Of a DNA stretch of 8,545 nucleotides, positions 1 through 6,183 are shown piece after piece. The stretch lies in assembly GCA_002329245.1 (NCBI GenBank), contig DCTG01000134.1, positions 4,573 to 13,117 of the forward strand. Direction: 5' to 3'. The position numbers and the translations under genes were made by a program. Numbering within the stretch: the first letter of the stretch is position 1; every line of letters starts with the position of its first letter. Under the pieces are notes generated by a model, which was given only the letters and a program-made list of their open reading frames with translations, had not been told where the DNA came from and searched no databases. This stretch comes from Clostridiales bacterium UBA1446 (lineage in GTDB: Bacteria; Bacillota; Clostridia; Oscillospirales; Oscillospiraceae).

Positions 1-16
1 ATAAGGAGAGAGGAAG

Positions 17-205
17 ATGAAGGAATTATTGAAAAAGCCCATAGTTATAATCGCCGCTGTTGTAGTAATAGGTGCGATTGTTATTGCCATTGTGTTGAGT
101 AGTCCTAAGCCATACACTACGGAAGACTGGAGAAAGGATACGGAAGAGGGTATGCGGCAGTTGCAAGAAGATATCAATAATTCTGAAGGCCTGCCGGGTT
201 TTTAG
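17..205 (+). CDS. Small single-span membrane protein, unrecognised
   Basis: Encodes 62 residues. After a short basic N-terminus (MKELLKKP), residues 8-28 form one strongly hydrophobic segment rich in Ile, Val and Ala. This is followed by a short hydrophilic, acidic tail (residues 30-62) that may form a helix. There is no lipobox and no clear signal-peptidase site, so a membrane-anchored protein is more likely than a secreted one. The start is supported by a strong purine-rich ribosome-binding sequence, GGAGAGAGGA at 5-14, just upstream of the ATG. The stop at 203-205 nearly touches the ribosome-binding site of the lipoprotein gene, so the two are probably co-transcribed and both act at the envelope. 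The promoter lies outside the window. I do not recognise the family; the function is unknown. Confidence 0.72.
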   Translation: MKELLKKPIVIIAAVVVIGAIVIAIVLSSPKPYTTEDWRKDTEEGMRQLQEDINNSEGLPGF

Positions 206-217
206 GGAGAGAGGATT

Positions 218-835
218 ATGAGAAAAGTAATTTCTTTTGGGGTTACTATTTTGATGCTCGTGGCGTTGGCAGGGTGCAATGCACCGGCAGCGAGTAACAA
301 CGATCTATCTTTCGTTGATTCTTTGAATTGTTTAAACAATCCTATAATTTGGGAGTATACAGAGACAGATTTAGTAAGTCTGGGAACAGAAAAAACGAAT
401 AATGAATATTCGGGCACCGATTATGTGAAAAATACGCTATTTTGTGGGTTCCCAGGGAAAATTACTTTCAATCTTGGAGATGATGGAGGATTAAGCTATT
501 TCTATTATCAATCAGTAGTCCCAAATGAGGAATTCGATAATAAAGGGTTTGTAACGAATTTTATTGCTGCTTATGGCCTTTTAAACAGTAAATATCGTTT
601 AAAGGATGAACAGGGAGCAAAAACTGATGCAAACAGGGAAAATGCTGTTGCTTGTACGATAGACACATTTAAAAATGATATGCAGGCTGAACGATATAAC
701 ACAGCTTATAATTATACATTTTATGAATACGATGAAGCATCAGATACCTATGGAAAGCGTATTGATCTTTCGATCGTCGTTTATAAAGATACTAAGGAAA
801 GATTTGCGATGATCAATATGGCGTGTTTCGGTTAG
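218..835 (+). CDS. Putative lipoprotein, unrecognised
   Basis: Encodes 205 residues with a type II signal peptide: basic start (MRK), hydrophobic core at residues 5-17, and lipobox LAGC with the lipidated cysteine at position 20. The mature part is polar, rich in Asn, Asp, Tyr and Thr, with no motif I recognise and no further membrane span. It should sit on the outer face of the cytoplasmic membrane. The start is supported by GGAGAGAGGA at 206-215, the same ten bases that precede the neighbouring 62-residue gene. The gap to that gene is 12 bases, so an operon is likely. The region is clearly more AT-rich than everything downstream of 842, which suggests a different origin from the recombinase. 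The reading frame is intact, but the stop lies only six bases before the recombinase start, so it cannot be excluded that the native C-terminus was altered by an integration event. Function unknown. Confidence 0.78.
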   Translation: MRKVISFGVTILMLVALAGCNAPAASNNDLSFVDSLNCLNNPIIWEYTETDLVSLGTEKTNNEYSGTDYVKNTLFCGFPGKITFNLGDDGGLSYFYYQSVVPNEEFDNKGFVTNFIAAYGLLNSKYRLKDEQGAKTDANRENAVACTIDTFKNDMQAERYNTAYNYTFYEYDEASDTYGKRIDLSIVVYKDTKERFAMINMACFG

Positions 836-841
836 CACCCC

Positions 842-2494
842 ATGAAAGCAGCCATTTACGCCCGTTACAGCTCCACCCAGCAGCGGGAGGAGAGCATCGA
901 GGCCCAGCTCCGGGCGTGCACCGACTATATCAACGCACAGCCAGGCTGGACGCTCACAGCAGAATACATCGATCGGGCCTTCTCCGCCCGTTCAGACCAG
1001 CGCCCGGAGTTCCAAAGGATGATTGAGGACGCCAAACGTAAGAGGTTTGACGTCCTTGTCATCCATAAGCTGGACAGGTTCTCCCGGGACCGGTACGACC
1101 ATGCTTTCTACAAGCGCGAGCTGCGGCAGGCAGGCGTGCAGCTGGTGTCTGTCCTCGAAAACCTCGACGACAGCCCGGAGAGCGTTGTGTTGGAGGCCGT
1201 GCTTGAAGGGTTTTCGGAATATTACTCGAAGAATCTGGGACGCGAAGTGATGAAGGGGCTGCGGGAGACGGCCTTGTTATGCAAGCATACCGGGGGCATA
1301 CCACCGCTCGGATATGACGTGGGCAAGGACGGGAAATACGTCATAAACGAGCGCGAGGCTGCCGCTATACGGTATATCTTTGAGGCATACCTTGATGGTG
1401 TTGGGTATGGCCAGATCACGGACCAGCTGAAAGAGATGGGGATCAAGGGGAAGCGTGGGAAGACCATTGCGAAGAACAGCATCCACGATATCCTCTGCAA
1501 CGAGAAATACGCCGGGGTCTATGTATTCAACCGATCAGCGGCCAAGGACGCATACGGCCGCCGGAACGGGCACGAAAACAAGCCTGATGACGAGATGATC
1601 CGTATCGACGGGGGCATGCCGGCAATAGTTAGCCGGGAGACCTTCGAGAAGGCGAGGAGGAAAATGAGCACCAATAAATCAGGGAAGCATCGGGCAAAGG
1701 AGCCGTACCTGCTGTCCGGGCTGCTGTTCTGCGGTAATTGCGGAGCTGCCTTTGTCGGAAGTGGCCGGGGTAACCCTCGGACGGCAACCGAGACTACGAA
1801 AAAGTATTATGAGTGTAGCACACGCAAGCGAACAAAAGAATGCGGTATGCCCGGCATAAACCGGGACGAGATAGAAAACGCCGTGTTGTCTTATCTCGAA
1901 ACGCTGCTTACTAAAGAGACCGTGGGGGAGATCACTTCATGGATCACCGCTAACGCTAAGCTGTATCGGCGCAACGCGGGCGCGGAGATAAAAGCCTTGA
2001 AAAAAGAAATTGCAGAGACGAACAAAGAGGCCAACGCGTTGTTGGATAAGATCCTCGACGGTATGGACAGCGAGATCGCACGGCAGCGGCTGGCTGATGC
2101 GGAGGCGCGAAAGCTGCGACTGGAGATCAAGCTGACCGATATGCAGATTCTTGCTGAAACCACCGCAGAGGTGTCAAAGACCCAAGTCAAGGCGTATCTT
2201 TCCCAGCTCAAAGGTATACGGAAACTGACCAGAGAAGAACAGGCCCGAGTGATCCGGCAGTTCATAGACCGAATCGACATATACGATCCTCCGGATGGCG
2301 GGGGCAAAGAGATCAAAATAAAAACAAAACTGGACGGGCTGCTGTCAAACGTGAGGATAGAAAAGGAGGCGGCCCTTCTCCGCCAACAAAGGAACCCCGT
2401 AATCCGTGGATTACGGGGTTTATGTCACTATATGAGTAGAACGCTGAAAGATTACATAAAAAACAAAACCGGTAATTTCCTGCAATGGTATTGA
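842..2494 (+). CDS. Large serine recombinase (site-specific integrase/excisionase)
   Basis: Encodes 550 residues, the usual size for large serine recombinases of integrative elements. The N-terminal resolvase/invertase catalytic domain (about 1-145) opens with IYARYSS, where Ser10 is the expected nucleophile, and contains HKLDRFSRD (75-83) with conserved arginines. A recombinase DNA-binding domain follows (about 150-275). Next is a zinc-ribbon domain with CGNC (Cys297, Cys300) and Cys325 and Cys334, then a charged coiled coil (about 376-436) and the C-terminal segment IDRIDIYDPP. Such enzymes cut and join att sites through a serine-DNA intermediate to insert or release mobile elements; a few act as inverters. 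The start fits the family N-terminus, yet the bases before it (about 820-841) contain no ribosome-binding site. It lies in frame with the lipoprotein gene behind a TAG stop and two codons, so translation may be coupled. The last 35 residues or so read through a perfect hairpin and look unlike a conserved domain. Partner att sites were not identified. Confidence 0.93.
   Translation: MKAAIYARYSSTQQREESIEAQLRACTDYINAQPGWTLTAEYIDRAFSARSDQRPEFQRMIEDAKRKRFDVLVIHKLDRFSRDRYDHAFYKRELRQAGVQLVSVLENLDDSPESVVLEAVLEGFSEYYSKNLGREVMKGLRETALLCKHTGGIPPLGYDVGKDGKYVINEREAAAIRYIFEAYLDGVGYGQITDQLKEMGIKGKRGKTIAKNSIHDILCNEKYAGVYVFNRSAAKDAYGRRNGHENKPDDEMIRIDGGMPAIVSRETFEKARRKMSTNKSGKHRAKEPYLLSGLLFCGNCGAAFVGSGRGNPRTATETTKKYYECSTRKRTKECGMPGINRDEIENAVLSYLETLLTKETVGEITSWITANAKLYRRNAGAEIKALKKEIAETNKEANALLDKILDGMDSEIARQRLADAEARKLRLEIKLTDMQILAETTAEVSKTQVKAYLSQLKGIRKLTREEQARVIRQFIDRIDIYDPPDGGGKEIKIKTKLDGLLSNVRIEKEAALLRQQRNPVIRGLRGLCHYMSRTLKDYIKNKTGNFLQWY
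2393..2420 (+). terminator. Perfect 13-bp inverted repeat, terminator-like, inside the recombinase 3' end
   Basis: The arm AACCCCGTAATCC (2393-2405) is separated by only GT from its exact reverse complement (2408-2420). An RNA hairpin of this strength followed by TTTAT resembles an intrinsic terminator, although the T run is short. It lies within the recombinase reading frame (about codons 518-527), 74 bases before the stop. The original gene may therefore have ended upstream of it, and the present C-terminal tail may be a read-through extension. A recombinase binding site or another palindromic DNA site is the alternative. Confidence 0.55.
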
Positions 2495-2668
2495 GGGCCG
2501 ACGTATTTGAATTTTAGTGGGCCGACCTCGTTTATAACCCGGCAAAGGACCAGCCGACACAAACTTTTCCCTGGTTTGGCGCAGAGTGGACAAAAAGGCG
2601 CGGTGTATGTATAATGGTGCTATAAATGTCGGAGGGTGTGTTATTCCGGCGAATCAGGACCAACCGAA
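2495..2668 (+). repeat. Degenerate repeats resembling the end of an IS21-family element
   Basis: GGGCCGAC occurs at 2495-2502 and 2519-2526, and GCCGAC again at 2553-2558. A longer unit occurs twice in direct orientation: CCGGC at 2539-2543 followed by AGGACCAGCCGA at 2546-2557, and CCGGC at 2646-2650 followed by AGGACCAACCGA at 2656-2667 (11 of 12 bases identical). From memory, IS21-family elements in Clostridia have several degenerate repeats of the type GG.CC...TTT...CCGGC near their ends, where the transposase binds. No istA or istB gene is present here, so this would be a remnant or one end only. The repeats are seen directly; the IS21 assignment is inference. Confidence 0.4.
2587..2615 (+). 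promoter_or_regulatory. Sigma-A-type promoter for the glycan cluster
   Basis: A -35 hexamer TGGACA (2587-2592, five of six matches to TTGACA) is separated by 17 bases from a perfect -10 hexamer TATAAT (2610-2615). The spacing is ideal, and transcription would begin near 2622. It points toward the methyltransferase and glycosyltransferase genes, with no other gene in between. It lies between the two copies of the degenerate repeat unit, so the promoter may have been brought by, or overlap, an insertion-sequence end. No operator could be identified with confidence. Confidence 0.65.
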
Positions 2669-2716
2669 AGCATCATCCCGCAGGGCGGACGATTTGAACG
2701 CCGTCCATGACGCACC

Positions 2717-2745
2717 TTACCGGAGCGCAGGACTTCGTCCGGTAA
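2717..2745 (+). other. Hairpin in the cluster leader
   Basis: TTACCGGA (2717-2724) pairs exactly with TCCGGTAA (2738-2745) across a 13-nt loop. Within the loop region GGAC (2730-2733) can alternatively pair with GTCC (2737-2740). It lies about 95 nt into the predicted transcript and is not followed by a T run, so it is more likely a structural or regulatory element than a terminator. Confidence 0.45.
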
Positions 2746-2775
2746 ACAGCGGCGCGGCCGGTACCCTCTGCTATA

Positions 2776-2812
2776 ACCTGTGGTAAATATACGGTTTGCT
2801 GCAGGTATTTTT
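2776..2812 (+). terminator. Candidate attenuator-type terminator in the leader
   Basis: ACCTGTGG (2776-2783) can pair with CTGCAGGT (2799-2806): six Watson-Crick pairs and two G-U pairs, with a 15-nt loop. The stem is followed at once by A and five T's (2808-2812). It lies about 105 nt upstream of the methyltransferase start and downstream of the promoter, so termination here would control the whole glycan cluster. The stem is only moderately stable. Confidence 0.35.
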
Positions 2813-2855
2813 CTGACGATGATACCACGTTCTCCGGCCTCTTACGCGAGTTGTT

Positions 2856-2893
2856 GTTGGAAAAGCTGAGCCAACGTCGGGACATTAACGTTG
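2856..2893 (+). other. Two mutually exclusive stems just upstream of the methyltransferase gene
   Basis: GTTGG (2856-2860) can pair with CCAAC (2871-2875). CAACGT (2872-2877) can instead pair with ACGTTG (2888-2893). The two stems share 2872-2875 and cannot form together. Both lie just ahead of the ribosome-binding site AGGAAGG (2902-2908), so a switch affecting translation is conceivable; chance is also possible with stems this short. Confidence 0.25.
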
Positions 2894-2916
2894 TTTGTAA
2901 TAGGAAGGTTTAAAAT

Positions 2917-3846
2917 ATGAAAAAACCCATACGGAATTTTCTGAGGAAATTCCTCCCCATGCCGGCAAGGACCATGCATAAAAGATTCGATAGCCTGATG
3001 GCCGCCGCCGCGGAGGAAAGGGGGCAGACGCTGCTTCTCGCAAAGGAGCTGCGGGAGCTTTCCGAGCGGCAAAGGCTGCTGGAGCGGGAGCTGGAAACCA
3101 TTAAAAACAACGGTGTTCAGGACAGCATCGAAATTCTGGAAAGACTGAACAAGCTGGATATCGCTGTCCGGACCGAAGGGAGAAAGACCTCGGTCCAGAA
3201 CATTGCCCGCAATATCCCCAATGCGAGCATAAAAAAACAGCTCTGGGAGCTGGCCGGCGCACAAACCGCGGAGTATGTGGCCCGGAAAATGGCCAAAACA
3301 GAGGTTTTTCCCAGCGAAAAAGAGCTGCTTGCGCATGCGGTAGGGCTGGCGGGGGAGGGTCTTTATCTGGAGTTCGGCGTGTTTTCGGGCAATACCATCA
3401 ACCAGATAGCGGAACTCCGGCCCAACCATACCATATACGGGTTCGACAGCTTCGAGGGCCTTCCGGAAACATGGCGCACCGGCTTTGCGCAGGGCATGTT
3501 TGCCAAACCTGAACTCCCGCCGGTAAGGGAGAATGTTTCGCTGGTGGTAGGCTGGTTTAATGATACGCTTCCGTCCTTTGTTTCGGAGCATAAGGAGAAT
3601 TGTGCGTTTATTCACGTGGACTGCGATTTGTATTCGTCCTCAAGAACGGTTTTTGAGGGCCTTCACGACCGCATCGTCCCCGGGACGGTGCTGCTGTTTG
3701 ACGAATACTTCAATTACCCGAGCTGGCAGGAGCACGAATTCAAAGCGTTTCAGGAGTTTGTCGCCATGCACGGGATACAGTACGAATACGTTGGGTATGT
3801 GGAAGCATACGAGCAGGCCGCGGCGCGGATCGTCGCAAAGGGATGA
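2917..3846 (+). CDS. TylF/MycF-like SAM-dependent methyltransferase
   Basis: Encodes 309 residues. The C-terminal part (about 130-309) is a class I S-adenosylmethionine-dependent methyltransferase of the macrocin O-methyltransferase (TylF) type: YLEFGVFSGNT at 150-160 is the SAM-binding loop, FDSFEGLP at 176-183 the second strand, HVDCDLY at 233-239 and FDEYFNY at 261-267 the acidic, probably metal-binding and catalytic segments. It most likely methylates a hydroxyl of a sugar in a surface glycan. The first 130 residues are an extension: a basic N-terminus (MKKPIRNFLRKF) and a charged, heptad-like helix at about 34-85, likely a coiled coil. No signal peptide is present, so it is cytoplasmic, possibly membrane-associated. 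The start has a good ribosome-binding site, AGGAAGG at 2902-2908. It is the first gene after the promoter and leader, and 51 bases separate it from the first glycosyltransferase. The exact substrate cannot be told. Confidence 0.85.
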   Translation: MKKPIRNFLRKFLPMPARTMHKRFDSLMAAAAEERGQTLLLAKELRELSERQRLLERELETIKNNGVQDSIEILERLNKLDIAVRTEGRKTSVQNIARNIPNASIKKQLWELAGAQTAEYVARKMAKTEVFPSEKELLAHAVGLAGEGLYLEFGVFSGNTINQIAELRPNHTIYGFDSFEGLPETWRTGFAQGMFAKPELPPVRENVSLVVGWFNDTLPSFVSEHKENCAFIHVDCDLYSSSRTVFEGLHDRIVPGTVLLFDEYFNYPSWQEHEFKAFQEFVAMHGIQYEYVGYVEAYEQAAARIVAKG

Positions 3847-3897
3847 TCGGAAGCCGGCGCTGATAACAAAGAAGCAGTACAAAAGAGGAGTAGTTCG

Positions 3898-5076
3898 ATG
3901 CCGAAAGTATCCATTGTCGTGCCGATTTACAACGTCGAAAAGTATCTGCGCGAGTGTTTGGACAGCGTGGTCAGCCAGACGCTGCGCGATATCGAGATCA
4001 TCTGCGTCAACGACGGCTCCACCGACGGGTCGCTTGCCATAATGGAAGAATACGCGAAAAACGACGACAGGGTCAGGGTGATAAGCAAGGCCAACGCGGG
4101 ATACGGTCATTCCATGAACGTGGGATTCGACGCGGCCACGGGGGAATACCTCGGCATCGTGGAATCGGACGACTATGCTGAACCGGACATGTTTGAAACG
4201 CTCTACAACACCGCGGTCCAAAACAACGCCGACGTGGTCAAGTCCAACTTCTATTTTTATTACTCAAAGCCTGAGGCAAGAAACGAATTCTTTGAGATAA
4301 CTCCGGCAGAGCACTGCAATCAGGTCAAGGGGTATCTGGCATACCGGAAAATATTTTACCGCAAGCCTTCCATTTGGTCGGCCATATATAAAAAAGACTT
4401 TATACGAAAGAACGGCATCCGGTTCACCGAAACGCCGGGCGCTTCCTATCAGGATGCCGCGTTCAACTTTAAAGTCTGGGCCTGCTCGGAGCGCAGCGTG
4501 TTCCTGCACGAGGCGTACCTGCATTACCGACAGGACAACGAGGCTTCCTCGGTAAACTCCAAGGGGAAGGTGTTCTGCGTTTGCGACGAGTATGAGGAGA
4601 TGGAACGCTTCCTGGACCGGCATCCGGACAAAAAAGCGGAGCTGGAGTGCCTGAAAAACAGGATAAAATACGACAGCTACATGTGGAATTACGACCGTTT
4701 GGCCGTTGATTTCAGGCCCATGTTTCTGGAAAGGATGGCAGCGGAGTTCCGGTTGGCGAAAGAAAAGGATAAGCTGGATAAGAGTCTTTTCGAACCCTGG
4801 AAATGGGACACGCTCCATCAGATAATCGCCGACCCCGCGCAATACCATCTGCTCAGGGTCAAAAGGGACGAGGAAAAGAAGCGCGCGCAGGAGATGGACG
4901 AAATACAGCGCCTCCAGGCCCAATTGGACAGCATCCGAAATTCGCGCTCGTACAGGATTGGCCGGGGTATTACGTATATACCGCGCATGGGCCGCCGGGG
5001 TCTGCGCGCGTTGAAAAAATACGGTGTACGGCGTACCGTCGGCCATATTGCGAAAAAAATATCCAAGAGGAAATGA
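3898..5076 (+). CDS. Family 2 glycosyltransferase with C-terminal coiled coil
   Basis: Encodes 392 residues. The N-terminal GT-A domain (about 1-220) begins VSIVVPIYNVEKYL and carries VNDGSTDGS (37-45), the nucleotide-sugar binding loop, and ESDD (89-92) in the place of the metal-binding DxD motif. SYQDAAF (183-189) is at the position of the usual catalytic acidic residue. It should transfer a sugar from a nucleotide donor to a growing glycan on the cytoplasmic face of the membrane. The C-terminal part is charged: a likely coiled coil at about 318-347, then IRNSRSYRIGRGI (346-358), a segment I associate with the C-termini of capsule and wall glycosyltransferases, and a very basic end (GRRGLRALKK...KKISKRK). 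There is no clear membrane span. The start has GAGGAG at 3885-3890. The stop is six bases before the next gene, so co-translation is likely. Sugar specificity cannot be read. Confidence 0.92.
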   Translation: MPKVSIVVPIYNVEKYLRECLDSVVSQTLRDIEIICVNDGSTDGSLAIMEEYAKNDDRVRVISKANAGYGHSMNVGFDAATGEYLGIVESDDYAEPDMFETLYNTAVQNNADVVKSNFYFYYSKPEARNEFFEITPAEHCNQVKGYLAYRKIFYRKPSIWSAIYKKDFIRKNGIRFTETPGASYQDAAFNFKVWACSERSVFLHEAYLHYRQDNEASSVNSKGKVFCVCDEYEEMERFLDRHPDKKAELECLKNRIKYDSYMWNYDRLAVDFRPMFLERMAAEFRLAKEKDKLDKSLFEPWKWDTLHQIIADPAQYHLLRVKRDEEKKRAQEMDEIQRLQAQLDSIRNSRSYRIGRGITYIPRMGRRGLRALKKYGVRRTVGHIAKKISKRK

Positions 5077-5082
5077 GGAAAA

Positions 5083-6168
5083 ATGGGACAGTCACCGCCT
5101 TTGTTCTCGATCGTCGTACCCATTTATAACGTGGAAAAATACCTTGAGGAATGTCTCGACAGCGTTTTGGCTCAAACCTATGAAGAGATTGAAATCATTT
5201 GCGTAAATGACGGATCGACCGATAATTCTCCGGATATCCTGAAGAAATACGAGGCAAAGGACCCGAGGATCGTTATCGTCAATAAACCAAACGGCGGACT
5301 CTCTTCCGCCAGGAACGCGGGGCTGGACATCGCAAAGGGACGGTATGTTTGTTTTCTTGATGCGGACGACTATTTCGCGGCCAACGCCTGTGAACGGCTG
5401 TATACGGAGGTGCGGACGCACCAGCCCGACGTAATCATTTTCGGAGCACATATTTTTCCGCAGGAACCGCAACCGTCCATCTGGCTGGAGACAGTCCTTT
5501 CACCACGTACGATTTTTTATGATTCTTTCACGCCGGCCGTGCTTTTTTATGAGAACGGCTGCCGGCCGTTTGTCTGGAGAAATTGCTACGCCCTATCGTT
5601 TCTGAACGAACACGGGCTGCGTTTTGAAGAGAAGATACGTTTCGGGGAAGACCAGATATTCCAGTTCGCGGCCTTTCCTCGTGCCTTGCGCTTTGCTTTC
5701 ATTGAGGACAAGCTGTACCATTATCGCTGGTTCCGCGAGGGCTCGCTGATGTCCACCTTCCAGAAGGAAGAAAAATTCCGGCAGCATATCCTCATAGTCC
5801 GTACAATCTATGACCACTGGGCCAAAACCGGCGACATCGAGCGCATGCCTAAAGAATTTTTGGAATGGAGCGTCGAGTTCTTAGCCCACGATTTCATACG
5901 CTTGCGTTTTCCCGATAAAAAGGAATTTGCCCAAAGCATCGCGCAGCTTTGGGAAAGCCCCGAGCTGAGCCTGCACAAAAAAGCGTTGGAGAGAAGACAG
6001 CAGCATATGATGGACGCGGTGCTGGGGAATACTTCGGGCTGGAAAAAGGTTTGGTTCCTGACAGTAAAGACCTTAAGAAGGATAAGGAACGTGTTTCGGT
6101 ATATCCGGCACCACGGTTTCAGATACACAGTCCGCCGGATACTCAACAAATTAAAGCTTACTGGATAG
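5083..6168 (+). CDS. Family 2 glycosyltransferase
   Basis: Encodes 361 residues. The GT-A domain opens FSIVVPIYNVEKYL and holds VNDGSTDNS (41-49), GGLSSARNAGL (71-81) and the metal-binding DADD (93-96). The acidic pair Glu189-Asp190 in FGEDQIF is the likely catalytic base region. All motifs look intact. It should add a sugar to the same glycan as its neighbour. The first 50 residues are very close to those of the preceding glycosyltransferase (shared VPIYNVEKYL and IEIICVNDGSTD), suggesting duplication and divergence. The C-terminus (about 325-361) is basic and helical (LRRIRNVFRYIRHHGFRYTV), probably for peripheral membrane binding, without the long coiled coil of its neighbour. Its ribosome-binding site GAGGAA (5075-5080) overlaps the upstream stop codon. 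The gap to the next gene is 15 bases. Confidence 0.93.
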   Translation: MGQSPPLFSIVVPIYNVEKYLEECLDSVLAQTYEEIEIICVNDGSTDNSPDILKKYEAKDPRIVIVNKPNGGLSSARNAGLDIAKGRYVCFLDADDYFAANACERLYTEVRTHQPDVIIFGAHIFPQEPQPSIWLETVLSPRTIFYDSFTPAVLFYENGCRPFVWRNCYALSFLNEHGLRFEEKIRFGEDQIFQFAAFPRALRFAFIEDKLYHYRWFREGSLMSTFQKEEKFRQHILIVRTIYDHWAKTGDIERMPKEFLEWSVEFLAHDFIRLRFPDKKEFAQSIAQLWESPELSLHKKALERRQQHMMDAVLGNTSGWKKVWFLTVKTLRRIRNVFRYIRHHGFRYTVRRILNKLKLTG

Positions 6169-6183
6169 ACTGGGAGGACACTT

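Larger units (their letters stand above)
2622..2916 (+). promoter_or_regulatory. Long structured leader of the glycan cluster
   Basis: About 295 nt separate the predicted transcription start from the methyltransferase start codon, with no convincing gene. Several hairpins can be drawn: GGACG/CGTCC (2687-2691 with 2702-2706), an exact 8-bp stem at 2717-2745, a terminator-like stem at 2776-2806 followed by T's, and two mutually exclusive stems between 2856 and 2893. I tried to match it by eye to common riboswitches (c-di-GMP, T-box, FMN, cobalamin, THF) and saw no fit. Leaders of polysaccharide operons in Firmicutes are known sites of antitermination (for example by NusG-like LoaP or EAR RNA), so a similar role is possible but unproven. 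Confidence 0.4.

Noticed and set aside
800..2530. att-site direct repeats flanking the recombinase gene
   Set aside because: I compared the bases around 820-842 with those around 2480-2530 and saw no convincing shared core; the second att site is probably outside the window.
2626..2697. Possible 23-codon leader peptide starting at ATG 2626
   Set aside because: It would be at the very 5' end of the transcript with no ribosome-binding site, and has no run of regulatory codons.
2586..2786. A 66-codon frame in the leader starting with GTG
   Set aside because: Its GTG overlaps the -35 box and its first ATG (2607) overlaps the -10 box, so the predicted transcript could not carry either start. There is no ribosome-binding site and the product is unlike known proteins.
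2622..2916. Known riboswitch, T-box or group II intron end in the leader
   Set aside because: By-eye comparison with their conserved core motifs gave no match; only generic hairpins are supported.
2842..3615. Long reverse-strand frame of 257 codons
   Set aside because: It is the antisense shadow of the methyltransferase gene, whose motifs are clear; similar reverse frames over the recombinase, glycosyltransferases and fusion gene were rejected for the same reason.
3560..4042. Forward frame of 160 codons bridging methyltransferase and glycosyltransferase
   Set aside because: Out-of-frame reading of two well-supported genes, rich in Arg, Ser and Thr as expected of a shadow in GC-rich DNA.
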